Shown: positions 1 to 6,672 of the stretch, in pieces | How the letters are laid out: each line of letters opens with the position of its first letter | How positions within the stretch are numbered: position 1 is the stretch's first letter | Origin: an uncultured Fastidiosipila sp. | GTDB taxonomy: Bacteria > Bacillota > Clostridia > Saccharofermentanales > Fastidiosipilaceae | NCBI GenBank assembly: GCA_947253875.1 | Contig: CAMYAM010000024.1 | Location: 1-15,406 of the forward strand | Direction of reading: 5' to 3' | Length of the DNA: 15,406 nucleotides | The notes under the pieces: generated by a model | Databases searched by the model: none | What the model was told of the DNA's origin: nothing | What the model saw: only the letters and a program-made list of their open reading frames with translations | Made by a program: the position numbers and the translations under genes

Positions 1-285
1 GAAGAAGGAAAAGATCCATCAGATCCAGCTAAAGCAACAGTAAATGAAAAACCAGCGCCAACACCAGAAAGCTCAAAGACACCAGAAGTAAATAAAGGAA
101 CAGAAGGTGATGACAAGATAAAAGGTAAAGGTGAATCAAAACCTAAACCAGCGGCACCAAGCCAATCAACAGGATCTGAAGTTTCTAAGACAGGTGATAC
201 AAGCTACGTGGCATTAGTTGCAGGCCTATTAAGTCTAGCTATGGCAGGAGCATTAATAGTCAATCGTAAGAGAGACGAAGAATAA
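1..285 (+). CDS. C-terminal end of a sortase-anchored (LPXTG-type) cell-wall surface protein, 5' truncated by window
   Basis: An open frame enters from the left edge and ends at TAA 283-285, giving the last 94 residues of a surface protein. The visible part is a Pro/Lys/Glu/Ser/Thr-rich wall-spanning linker. It is followed by a typical sorting signal: a motif read as V-S-K-T-G-D (nt 181-198), a hydrophobic stretch of about 18 residues rich in Val, Ala and Leu, and a short basic tail ending RKRDEE. This tripartite layout is that of proteins cleaved by sortase between Thr and Gly and linked to peptidoglycan. The motif departs from LPXTG at its first two positions, most notably Ser for the usual Pro. 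The N-terminal functional domains lie outside the window, so the ligand or role cannot be stated. A strong terminator follows 28 bp downstream. Confidence 0.88.
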   Translation, partial: EEGKDPSDPAKATVNEKPAPTPESSKTPEVNKGTEGDDKIKGKGESKPKPAAPSQSTGSEVSKTGDTSYVALVAGLLSLAMAGALIVNRKRDEE

Positions 286-312
286 TCCAAAGTCAGTTTG
301 TTAGCAAAATAT

Positions 313-343
313 AAAGGACGTGTTATGAATAACACGTCCTTTT
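313..343 (+). terminator. Rho-independent terminator of the surface-protein gene
   Basis: A perfect 14-bp inverted repeat (AAAGGACGTGTTAT at 313-326, its complement at 329-342) surrounds a 2-nt centre and ends in a short T run flanked by A-rich DNA. With a realistic 4-6 nt loop the stem is 12-13 bp. The left-hand A and right-hand T tracts could let it work in both directions, but the only adjacent gene that needs it is the plus-strand surface protein. Confidence 0.88.
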
Positions 344-372
344 AAATATAAGAAAGAAATCACACAAGTATG

Positions 373-442
373 GGAACTAAAAACTTCACAAACACAGGAA
401 CAGAACTTCCACAAATGCAGGAATAAAAACTCCACAAATACA
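373..442. repeat. Three degenerate 23-24 bp tandem repeats
   Basis: Three head-to-tail units start at 373, 397 and 420. Each begins GGAA, carries a core like ACTYCACAAA and ends in ACA or GCA. The units differ at several positions. A fourth, more decayed unit may precede them (about 351-372, containing CACACAAGTATGG). The last unit stops exactly where recognisable ATPase coding sequence begins (about 443). The block does not look like CRISPR because there are no unique spacers. Confidence 0.72.
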
Positions 443-448
443 GGAATT

Positions 449-673
449 GTGGTGCATTTAAGAAATGGAAGTTACGGCTTAATTGAGATAAAACTAGGTG
501 GAAATTCTCATATAGAAGCTGGAGCAAAAACATTACTAGACCTGGCTTCTAAGATTGATTTTGATAAGATGAAAGAACCTTCATTTTTGATGGTTTTATG
601 TGGGGTAGCTCCTTTTGCGTATAGAAGAAAAGATGGGGTTATGGTAGTGCCAATTTCTTGTCTGAAAAATTAA
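449..673 (+). pseudogene. 3' remnant of a DUF4143-family AAA+ ATPase gene
   Basis: The frame (GTG at 449, stop TAA 671-673) encodes 74 residues that match the characteristic C-terminal end of the large prokaryotic ATP-binding DUF4143 family. That end has a VVHLRNG segment, then YGLIEIKLGG, a helix with KTLLDLASKID, and a closing FLMVL-AYRR-GV-VVPI-CLK pattern. In this family the C-terminal domain has a restriction-nuclease-like fold, and the E-x-K (EIK) seen here fits it. Full members are roughly 400 residues, with a Walker-motif ATPase domain that is absent here. Upstream the same frame stays open but reads through low-complexity tandem repeats rather than homologous protein. There is no convincing ribosome-binding site. 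I read it as a decayed gene end; a functional mini-protein is possible but unlikely. Confidence 0.75.
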
Positions 674-713
674 ATTAGTGCGAGTGTAAGGTAAGCTTGA
701 CATCAGAAAAAAC

Positions 714-746
714 AAGAGACGCTTTGTGATAACGCGTCTCTTATTT
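714..746 (-). terminator. Bidirectional hairpin terminator, mainly serving the minus-strand lipoprotein gene
   Basis: A 9-bp stem (AAGAGACGC at 714-722 with its complement at 734-742) encloses an 11-nt loop. On the minus strand it is followed by G and then six T (A run at 707-712), a good U-tract for the lipoprotein transcript. On the plus strand the tail is a weaker TTATTTAT. It lies between two converging coding regions, as a shared terminator would. Confidence 0.78.
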
Positions 747-789
747 ATAGTAAACAGTGTCATTATTTTTTAGAATAATATAAAAACAT

Positions 790-1293
790 CTATTCAATCG
801 AAATTTTCAAGTTATTCCCCCAGCTATTATCAGCATTTTCTTCAACAGCATCAATTACAATCTCTTTGCCAAACATGCTTAGCAACGTACTTCCGCCAGC
901 TTTTGAAAAGAAATATTTGCTGTTCAAAACAAGGAATAAATTATCATTCTTCAAGTCGTATTCTTTAATACTAAATCTGTACAATTTATTCTTTTCAATT
1001 TGCTCTAAATTTAAATTCTCATCAATGTTTAGTAAAAATAATCCTTGTTGAGGGATTTGGATTAGAACCTTCTTTATAGTTACATCATCCGTTACATAGT
1101 CTGGATAAAAATCTATGATAGTTCCAGAGAAGCTTCCGGCAATTTTTGCAGATTTATTGCTTGTTGCTACTGGTACAGTTGTGGATTCTGTTGCTTTTTT
1201 GGCTTCTGGTTTTGATGCTTCTGTGTTGGCTGTACCACAAGCAACTAAAGCTAATGAGACTAATATTGTCAACATAAGTTTAAGTATTTTCAT
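790..1293 (-). CDS. Small secreted lipoprotein of unknown function (167 aa)
   Basis: The start is placed at ATG 1293-1291 because AGGTGA sits 6 nt upstream. A GTG three codons earlier (1302) overlaps that ribosome site and is less likely. The N-terminus is a lipoprotein signal: Lys residues, a hydrophobic core of about 12 residues, then lipobox L-V-A-C with the lipidated Cys at residue 19. After it comes a Thr/Ser/Lys/Ala-rich tether (about 20-50), then a beta-rich domain of about 115 residues that starts GSFSGTIIDF and includes KKVLIQIP and NKLYRFSIKEYDL. The alternating pattern could fit a small OB-like barrel, but this is inference from the pattern only; I do not recognise the family. It should sit on the outer face of the membrane. 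It lies just downstream of a small membrane-protein frame on the same strand and probably shares its promoter. Stop is TAG. Confidence 0.85.
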   Translation of the reverse strand: MKILKLMLTILVSLALVACGTANTEASKPEAKKATESTTVPVATSNKSAKIAGSFSGTIIDFYPDYVTDDVTIKKVLIQIPQQGLFLLNIDENLNLEQIEKNKLYRFSIKEYDLKNDNLFLVLNSKYFFSKAGGSTLLSMFGKEIVIDAVEENADNSWGNNLKISIE

Positions 1294-1404
1294 GTTATTC
1301 ACCTCACTTTACTTATCAACAGATTGTTCTTGCTTCTTTTCTTTTCCGTCTATTCTTTGCCCCAAATATCTTTCATGTTTTCTGTCTTTTTTATCTTTGC
1401 ATCT

Positions 1405-1542
1405 TCATCTTCGGAAAGTAGACCTCAGAATATTATTACTAGTGAAAGAACTCCAATTATTATTGGGAATCAATCCTTTTCCTAGAAGATTTGCAAATAA
1501 TAAAAATACAATTCCTACAATTGCTAAAGAATTATCTTTCAC
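1405..1542 (-). CDS. Small single-pass membrane protein (45 aa), probably the front part of a gene cut by an in-frame TGA
   Basis: A GTG start at 1542-1540 is preceded by a full AAAGGAGGT Shine-Dalgarno (minus strand, 8 nt spacing), as strong a site as any in the window. The product has one hydrophobic helix, about residues 6-20 (SLAIVGIVFLLFANLLGKG), followed by a polar segment NNNWSSFTSNN. It ends at TGA 1407-1405. The same frame then continues without another stop for 31 strongly charged codons (start RCKDKKDRKH, end EQSVDK) to TAA at 1311-1309, about 3 nt before the lipoprotein ribosome site. One gene of about 77 residues with a nonsense mutation would explain this layout; a genuine 45-residue protein is the alternative. 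No family recognised. Expected location is the cytoplasmic membrane. Confidence 0.6.
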   Translation of the reverse strand: MKDNSLAIVGIVFLLFANLLGKGLIPNNNWSSFTSNNILRSTFRR

Positions 1543-1624
1543 GAATTAGTACCTCCTTTGGAACTTTTTTGCTTTTAGCTAAGATTTGACGAGGCAGGAT
1601 ATTTTTCTTTAAATGGATAAAATC

Positions 1625-1633
1625 AGTATACCA
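1625..1633 (-). promoter_or_regulatory. Putative extended -10 promoter for the minus-strand membrane protein/lipoprotein unit
   Basis: On the minus strand this reads TGGTATACT, an extended -10 element (TGnTATACT). The -35 region is poor, which extended -10 promoters tolerate. It lies about 80 nt upstream of the GTG start at 1542. A short inverted repeat (AGTAT at 1625-1629, ATACT at 1638-1642) overlaps it and could be an operator. Confidence 0.45.
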
Positions 1634-1663
1634 TTTAATACTATTTACTTGTACTTTTTGTTG

Positions 1664-1669
1664 TATAAT
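1664..1669 (+). promoter_or_regulatory. Putative -10 box for the PH-domain membrane protein gene
   Basis: A consensus TATAAT lies about 40 nt upstream of the ATG at 1710. The region 16-18 nt further upstream has no good TTGACA match, so the -35 element is weak. It points away from the minus-strand extended -10 box about 40 bp to its left, so the two form a divergent promoter region. Confidence 0.45.
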
Positions 1670-1709
1670 TCTGAGTATCGGAGGGGTAAATAATATTAAG
1701 GAGGTAATT

Positions 1710-2363
1710 ATGAGACCTTATTTTATAGATGATAACGAGAAAATCCTTTGGGAAGGTAGACCAAGCAAGCTGATGTATTTCTTTAGTGGATTTAATTTGT
1801 TTAATGTTATATTTTTGATTATTTGGGCAGGTATGATGCTTTTTATATCAAGTAAAAGTTTCTTCATGTCAAGAGAGATTGGTAAAATTTCAGAAGCAAA
1901 TCCTTTCGGCAGCTCCTTTGATATATATGCATTAATTCCATATATAATACTTTTTGTAGTGTTTATTATTTTTGTATTCATACCAATAAAGAAAATTATT
2001 GAGTCGTTCAAGATTAGATATTACGTGACCGACCTAAGAATTTATATTGAGTCAGGCATAATAGGCAAGGATATTCAAAATATCGAGTACAAAGACGTAA
2101 AAGATTTAAATGTTAACGTTGGTCTTTTAGGCAAGATGATGAATAGAGGTACAATTTCTCTAACACCAGATCGTACCTATTCTGATGGTGATAGTAGTTA
2201 TGTTAAAAGTGGTTTCAAGCTAATTGGAGTTGAAAAGCCATATGAATTGTTTAAAGTAATTAAGAAAAATGCTCTTGATGTTACAACTGACCAACAATAT
2301 CCGAACGCATACAGACCTGACAGAAATGCTGGTTACAAAACCAAGTTGGATGATGAGAGATAG
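1710..2363 (+). CDS. Two-TM membrane protein with a bacterial PH (bPH2/DUF304-like) domain (217 aa)
   Basis: The start is supported by AAGGAGGT 5 nt upstream. The product opens with a short cytosolic segment carrying the E-x-I-L-W-E-G-R-P signature common in membrane-bound bacterial PH-domain proteins. Two hydrophobic helices follow (about 24-46 and 74-92). The soluble region after that (about 103-180, YYVTDLRIYIESGI ... IEYKDVKDLNVNVGLLGK ... NRGTISL) matches the bPH2 pattern in which a Y-x-V-T-D-x-R motif is followed by an 'I.Y..I' strand and a G-T-I-S/I strand. The last 35 residues are polar and probably unstructured. Such proteins are widespread in Gram-positive bacteria; their biochemical role is poorly known and no ligand can be given. 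The gene stands alone, divergent from the lipoprotein unit, and ends at TAG before a hairpin terminator. Confidence 0.85.
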   Translation: MRPYFIDDNEKILWEGRPSKLMYFFSGFNLFNVIFLIIWAGMMLFISSKSFFMSREIGKISEANPFGSSFDIYALIPYIILFVVFIIFVFIPIKKIIESFKIRYYVTDLRIYIESGIIGKDIQNIEYKDVKDLNVNVGLLGKMMNRGTISLTPDRTYSDGDSSYVKSGFKLIGVEKPYELFKVIKKNALDVTTDQQYPNAYRPDRNAGYKTKLDDER

Positions 2364-2435
2364 TAAGACTTTATTAAGCAATTTCCAATTCAAGCTTAAA
2401 GTCAGCAAGTAAGAGTAAAGCTAAAATAAAAACTC

Positions 2436-2473
2436 AAAGACCTCGTGATCTCATTTGAGAAAACGAGGTTTTT
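2436..2473 (+). terminator. Rho-independent terminator after the PH-domain gene
   Basis: An outer stem pairs AAAGACCTCGT (2436-2446) with ACGAGGTTTTT (2463-2473), including one G-T pair. An inner TCTCA/TGAGA stem (2449-2453, 2456-2460) stacks on it across a small internal loop. The right arm carries the T5 run. It lies 73 bp after the stop codon, at the left side of the 376-bp gap before the restriction enzyme gene. Confidence 0.82.
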
Positions 2474-2525
2474 GTGTGCGAATAAGTTTCTCGGAAAAAT
2501 AGCTCTTAACATTTTTATACCAGTA

Positions 2526-2550
2526 ATTTATATCTGTGATTTATATCTGT
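2526..2550. repeat. 12-bp direct repeat upstream of the restriction-modification gene
   Basis: ATTTATATCTGT occurs at 2526-2537 and again at 2539-2550, separated by one base. The core ATATCTGT recurs at 2623-2630. The copies lie in the otherwise featureless AT-rich leader (2474-2739) and could be a protein-binding site, but a chance AT-rich duplication is possible. Confidence 0.45.
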
Positions 2551-2568
2551 CATTAGATTTAGAGATTT

Positions 2569-2598
2569 TAGACAAGATAATGGTAGAATTGATATAAG
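2569..2598 (+). promoter_or_regulatory. Possible promoter for the type IIL restriction-modification gene
   Basis: TAGACA (2569-2574) and TATAAG (2593-2598) are spaced by 18 nt and resemble -35 and -10 boxes. This would leave a leader of about 135 nt before the ATG at 2740. The match is moderate and the region is AT-rich, so other starts are possible. Confidence 0.3.
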
Positions 2599-2739
2599 TA
2601 TATTTTTGCACTATTTGGAAGGATATCTGTAAATATTTTTTGCATTCTGAAAAAATATTTGAATTGTTATGGAATTTTAATTGTTCAGTGCGAAATTAAA
2701 TCAAGCTATGAAAATTTAGATATTTCATGAGGTAAATAA

Positions 2740-5514
2740 ATGCGAACACAACGAGAGATAAGAAAAGCAGCAAGAGAGTTTGCTGAAAAATGGGATGGTG
2801 TAGGATACGAAAAGGGAGATTCAGCTAGATTCTGGATGTCTCTTTTAAATGAAGTATACGGAGTTAACAGACCAGCTGAATATATTCGTTTTGAAGATAG
2901 AGTTATGCTGGATCATACTAGTTTTATTGATGGATTTATCCCTTCTACTCATGTCTTAATTGAGCAAAAATCAATGGATAAAGATCTAAGTAAAGAAATA
3001 AGACAGTCAGATGGTTCTTATCTTTCTCCTTTTCAACAAGCAAAAAGATACTCAATAGAGCTTTCTTATGATGACAGGCCAAGATGGATAGTTTTAAGTA
3101 ACTTTAAAGAATTTCATATTTATGATATGAACAAACCACAGTCAGATCCAGAAATTGTTTATTTGAAGGATTTAGAGGAAGATTACTATAGACTTAATTT
3201 TTTAGTTGATGAAGAAGATGAGTACATTAAGAGATCAGTTGAAGTATCTATCCAAGCAGGTGAACTGGTAGGGACATTATATGATGCATTATTGAAACAA
3301 TATAATAACCCTCAAGATGAAAATACCCTAAGAGATCTAAATATCTTATGTGTTCGTTTAGTTTTCTGTTTCTATGCAGAAGATGCTGGTCTATTTGGTA
3401 GGCATAACATGTTCCATGACTACCTAAAAACATATAGTAACAATCCTTCGAGCTTTAGAGATGCTCTAATAAAATTATTTAAGGTTTTGGACCAAGAAGA
3501 GCACGAAAGAGATCCCTATTTGTCAGATGAGATTCTGGCTTTCCCATATGTTAATGGTGGATTGTTCGAGAATGAAAACTTGGTAGTTCCAAGAGTTAAT
3601 GAAGAAATTATTGATATCATTTTGAACAAAGCCTCTGCCAACTTTGATTGGTCAAAAATTAGTCCAACTATATTTGGTGGGGTGTTTGAATCTACCTTGA
3701 ACCCTGAAACAAGGCGTTCTGGTGGTATGCACTATACTTCCATAGAGAACATTCATAAAGTTATTGATCCATTATTCATGGATGCTCTTAATGAAGAATT
3801 TAATGAAGCAATTTCTTTAAAGACCATAAATCTAAAAAGAAGAAAATTAGAAGAATTGCATGATAAGATTGCATCTCTGAAATTCCTAGACCCAGCTGCT
3901 GGAAGTGGAAACTTTTTGACTGAAACTTATATCTCATTAAGGAAGTTAGAGAATAAAATTCTTAAAGAGTTGTTAGGTTCTCAAATAATTATGGGGGATA
4001 TTCACAACCCTATTAAAGTATCAATCTCACAATTCTATGGTATTGAAATTAATGACTTTGCAGTATCTGTAGCAAGAACAGCATTGTGGATAGCTGATTC
4101 GCAAATGATGAAAGAAACTGAAGACATAGTTAATATGAACTTAGATTTTTTGCCATTAAAAACTTATTCAAACATCGTTGAAGCGAATGCTTTGAGGATT
4201 GATTGGGAGGATGTAGTTCCTAAAGATGAGTTGGATTATATTATGGGGAATCCGCCATTCTTAGGAGCAAGGTTGATGAGCTCTGAACAAAAAGATGATA
4301 TTAATTATATTTTTGAAAAAGCAAGAGGCGTTGGAAACCTGGATTATGTTACTGCTTGGTATAAAAAAGCTTGTGACTATATTGATGGATCAAAGGTTGA
4401 ATGTGCATTTGTTTCTACTAATTCTATATCGCAAGGAGAACAAGTTTCTATATTATGGAAGCCATTATTTGAGGACTATAAGATATATATCAACTTTGCC
4501 CATCAAAGTTTTGTATGGGACAGTGATGCAAGTGATAAAGCTAAAGTACATTGTATTATTGTAGGCTTCTCGCAAATTGAGAGAAGTGATAAATATATTT
4601 ATACTTCGGATAATATGTTAAAAAAGGCTAATAACATTAATTCATATTTATTGGAAGGACCTGATGTATTTGTAATATCAAGAAAAGAACCAATATCAAA
4701 TGTACCTAACATGGTTTTTGGAAGCATGCCTAATGATGACGGAAATTTAATATTAGATAAGTATGAAAAAAATAAATTAATCGAAGACTATCCAGACTCT
4801 TTAGGTTTGATCAAAGATTTTATTGGTTCAAGAGAATTTATAAATAAGATTGATAGGTATTGTTTATGGATTAATTCAGAAGATGCAATGAAAGCGGTTA
4901 AAATAAAACCAATTAAAGAAAGGATTGAAGCTGTTCGAGCTTACAGATTATCTAGTAAGAGAAGTGCAACTCAAAAATTAGCTGAGATACCATATTCTTT
5001 TGGTGAAGTAAGGCAACCTGAATGTGATTATTTACTATTTCCAGGTGTTTCATCTGAAAGAAGAAAATATATACCAATTGGATTTTTGCCAGGAGATGTG
5101 GTAGCAAGTAATGCCGCTTTAATTATTCCAGAGGCAACAATTTATGAATTTGGTGTACTTACATCTAATGTTCATAATGGATGGATGAGGGCTGTGGCTG
5201 GTAGACTTAAAAGTGATTACAGGTATTCAAAAGATATTGTTTATAATAATTTCCCTTGGCCTAACCCAAGCGAAAAACAAAAACAAAAGATTAAAGAAAC
5301 GGCAAATGAAATACTTGAAGCAAGAAAACTATATCCAGATTCATCCTATGCAGATTTATATAATGAACTAGCCATGCCACCAGAATTAAGAAAAGCTCAT
5401 CAAGAGAACGACAGAGCAGTAATGGAAGCTTATGGATTTGATTGGAAAAATATGACTGAAGCAGATATTGTAGCTGAGTTAATAAAATTATATAAAAAGC
5501 TAACAGAAGAGTAG
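2740..5514 (+). CDS. MmeI-like single-chain type IIL restriction-modification enzyme (DNA adenine methyltransferase/endonuclease), 924 aa
   Basis: The length (924 residues; MmeI has 919) and motif order match the type IIL family, in which one polypeptide both cuts DNA and methylates adenine on one strand. The N-terminal region (about 1-150) carries a D64...E75-Q-K77 signature of a PD-(D/E)XK nuclease. A helical connector follows (about 170-370). Motif I of the gamma-class N6-adenine methyltransferase is at 384-393 (D-P-A-A-G-S-G-N-F) and motif IV at 504-507 (N-P-P-F). A variable stretch from about 610 to 820 should be the target recognition domain. The segment 821-842 (G-R-L-K-S-D-Y-R-Y-S ... 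N-F-P-W-P) is highly typical of MmeI relatives. GAGGT lies 6 nt before the ATG. No separate specificity, nuclease or controller gene is adjacent, as expected for a self-contained enzyme. The recognition sequence cannot be read from the protein by eye. All key motifs appear intact. Stop is TAG. Confidence 0.92.
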   Translation: MRTQREIRKAAREFAEKWDGVGYEKGDSARFWMSLLNEVYGVNRPAEYIRFEDRVMLDHTSFIDGFIPSTHVLIEQKSMDKDLSKEIRQSDGSYLSPFQQAKRYSIELSYDDRPRWIVLSNFKEFHIYDMNKPQSDPEIVYLKDLEEDYYRLNFLVDEEDEYIKRSVEVSIQAGELVGTLYDALLKQYNNPQDENTLRDLNILCVRLVFCFYAEDAGLFGRHNMFHDYLKTYSNNPSSFRDALIKLFKVLDQEEHERDPYLSDEILAFPYVNGGLFENENLVVPRVNEEIIDIILNKASANFDWSKISPTIFGGVFESTLNPETRRSGGMHYTSIENIHKVIDPLFMDALNEEFNEAISLKTINLKRRKLEELHDKIASLKFLDPAAGSGNFLTETYISLRKLENKILKELLGSQIIMGDIHNPIKVSISQFYGIEINDFAVSVARTALWIADSQMMKETEDIVNMNLDFLPLKTYSNIVEANALRIDWEDVVPKDELDYIMGNPPFLGARLMSSEQKDDINYIFEKARGVGNLDYVTAWYKKACDYIDGSKVECAFVSTNSISQGEQVSILWKPLFEDYKIYINFAHQSFVWDSDASDKAKVHCIIVGFSQIERSDKYIYTSDNMLKKANNINSYLLEGPDVFVISRKEPISNVPNMVFGSMPNDDGNLILDKYEKNKLIEDYPDSLGLIKDFIGSREFINKIDRYCLWINSEDAMKAVKIKPIKERIEAVRAYRLSSKRSATQKLAEIPYSFGEVRQPECDYLLFPGVSSERRKYIPIGFLPGDVVASNAALIIPEATIYEFGVLTSNVHNGWMRAVAGRLKSDYRYSKDIVYNNFPWPNPSEKQKQKIKETANEILEARKLYPDSSYADLYNELAMPPELRKAHQENDRAVMEAYGFDWKNMTEADIVAELIKLYKKLTEE

Positions 5515-5544
5515 AAATTTTGCAGAGTTGAGAAAGCACAATCC

Positions 5545-5573
5545 TTTAAAAATCCTCTTTTCTGTCTTATAAT
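5545..5573 (+). promoter_or_regulatory. Putative promoter of trhO
   Basis: TTTAAA (5545-5550) and a consensus TATAAT (5568-5573) are spaced exactly 17 nt apart, 75 bp before the trhO start. No clear terminator separates it from the upstream restriction gene, so some read-through is possible. Confidence 0.5.
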
Positions 5574-5647
5574 TAGCAGCAATAAGGATAAGAAAAAACA
5601 AAAATCTTTAACAAATACAATAAACAACCAAACCAAAGGAGAACCAC

Positions 5648-6622
5648 ATGGCAAAAGATTACAGAGTTTTACTATATTACAAATACACACACATAGAAGA
5701 TCCAGAGAAATTCAGAGATGAGCACTTAGAGTTTTGCAACAGTATTGGACTAAAAGGCCGTATCATCGTAGGCTACGAAGGCATTAATGGTACCGTTTCA
5801 GGTACTGTAGAGCAAACAGATCAGTACAAAGATTTCTTGCACAGCCTAGAAGGTTTCGAAGATGTCTGGTTCAAGGTTGATGAGGCAGATGGATTTACCC
5901 ACCCGAGAATGTCAGTTAAGTTCAGAGATGAGATTGTTACATTGCACTTGGAGAATGACTTTTCTCCAACTGAGACAACAGGACAATACTTGAGCCCACA
6001 AGAATTTAAGGAAGCAATTCTTGATGAGAATACTGTAATTTTAGATACTAGAAACGATTATGAATATGACCTAGGTCACTTCCGTGGTGCGATTAGACCA
6101 GATATCAAGACTTTCAAGGAATTACCTCAATGGATCAAGGATAATGAGGAGTTATTCAAGGACAAAAAAGTCGCCATGTACTGTACTGGTGGTGTCCGTT
6201 GTGAGAAGTTCTCCGGCTGGATGTTGAGAGAAGGCATTTCAGACCAAGTTGGACAATTACACGGTGGAATCGATACTTATGGTAAAGATCCAGAGGTTCA
6301 AGGTGAGTACTGGGAAGGTAGCATGTACGTATTCGATAGCAGAGTTTCCGTACCAATTAATCACGTTAACCCAACTATTACTGGTAGAGACCACTTCGAT
6401 GGAACTCCTTGCGATCGCTATATCAACTGTGCCAACCCGGACTGTAATCGACAGACTTTCATGAGCGAAGCTAACGAGGAGAAATATCTAAGGTCTTGTA
6501 GCCCTGAGTGTAGACGTGACAAGAGAAATCGCTACGTAATTCAACACAATTTATCCGAAGAAGAATGGGAAAAGAGATTGAATGAGCTGGGCGAAAGTTT
6601 ATATGATAAAAAAGCAGTATAG
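5648..6622 (+). CDS. trhO: tRNA uridine(34) hydroxylase TrhO (rhodanese family), 324 aa
   Basis: TrhO hydroxylates uridine 34 in the anticodon wobble position of certain tRNAs to 5-hydroxyuridine in an oxygen-dependent reaction. This is the first step toward cmo5U or mo5U and broadens wobble decoding; the enzyme is cytosolic. The sequence shows the N-terminal UPF0176-type domain (about 1-95, with YKYTHIEDPEKF, GRIIVGYEGINGTVSGT and HPRMSVKFRDEIV). A rhodanese domain (about 120-215) has the active loop Y-C-T-G-G-V-R-C-E-K with Cys179 and Cys185. A Cys-rich C-terminal segment (C255, C261, C266, C284, C288) probably binds metal. Length matches Gram-positive members of about 320 residues. AAAGGAG lies 7 nt before the ATG. 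The next gene starts 50 bp downstream with no obvious terminator between, so they may be co-transcribed. Stop is TAG. Confidence 0.95.
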   Translation: MAKDYRVLLYYKYTHIEDPEKFRDEHLEFCNSIGLKGRIIVGYEGINGTVSGTVEQTDQYKDFLHSLEGFEDVWFKVDEADGFTHPRMSVKFRDEIVTLHLENDFSPTETTGQYLSPQEFKEAILDENTVILDTRNDYEYDLGHFRGAIRPDIKTFKELPQWIKDNEELFKDKKVAMYCTGGVRCEKFSGWMLREGISDQVGQLHGGIDTYGKDPEVQGEYWEGSMYVFDSRVSVPINHVNPTITGRDHFDGTPCDRYINCANPDCNRQTFMSEANEEKYLRSCSPECRRDKRNRYVIQHNLSEEEWEKRLNELGESLYDKKAV

Positions 6623-6672
6623 TTTTTGAAATTTGAAGTTTTAGGTAAGTACGTAAGAAGGCATATTTTACT

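Noticed and set aside
373..442. Possible CRISPR-like repeat array
   Set aside because: The units follow each other without spacers, differ from one another, and no cas gene is nearby; this is a degenerate tandem repeat.
1405..1407. TGA as selenocysteine or as a reassigned Trp/Gly codon
   Set aside because: No in-frame TGA occurs in any of the long genes, Trp is encoded by TGG, and I saw no convincing SECIS-like hairpin directly after the codon. A nonsense mutation or a true short protein is simpler.
1115..1549. 144-codon plus-strand open frame across the lipoprotein region
   Set aside because: It lies opposite the lipoprotein and small membrane-protein frames, has no ribosome site, and its sequence is the antisense of a lipoprotein signal and tether. 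The minus-strand reading explains the region better.
5291..5690. Minus-strand open frames across the end of the restriction gene and the trhO leader
   Set aside because: They are Leu/Phe/Ser-rich antisense of AT-rich coding and leader DNA, lack ribosome sites, and overlap well-supported genes.
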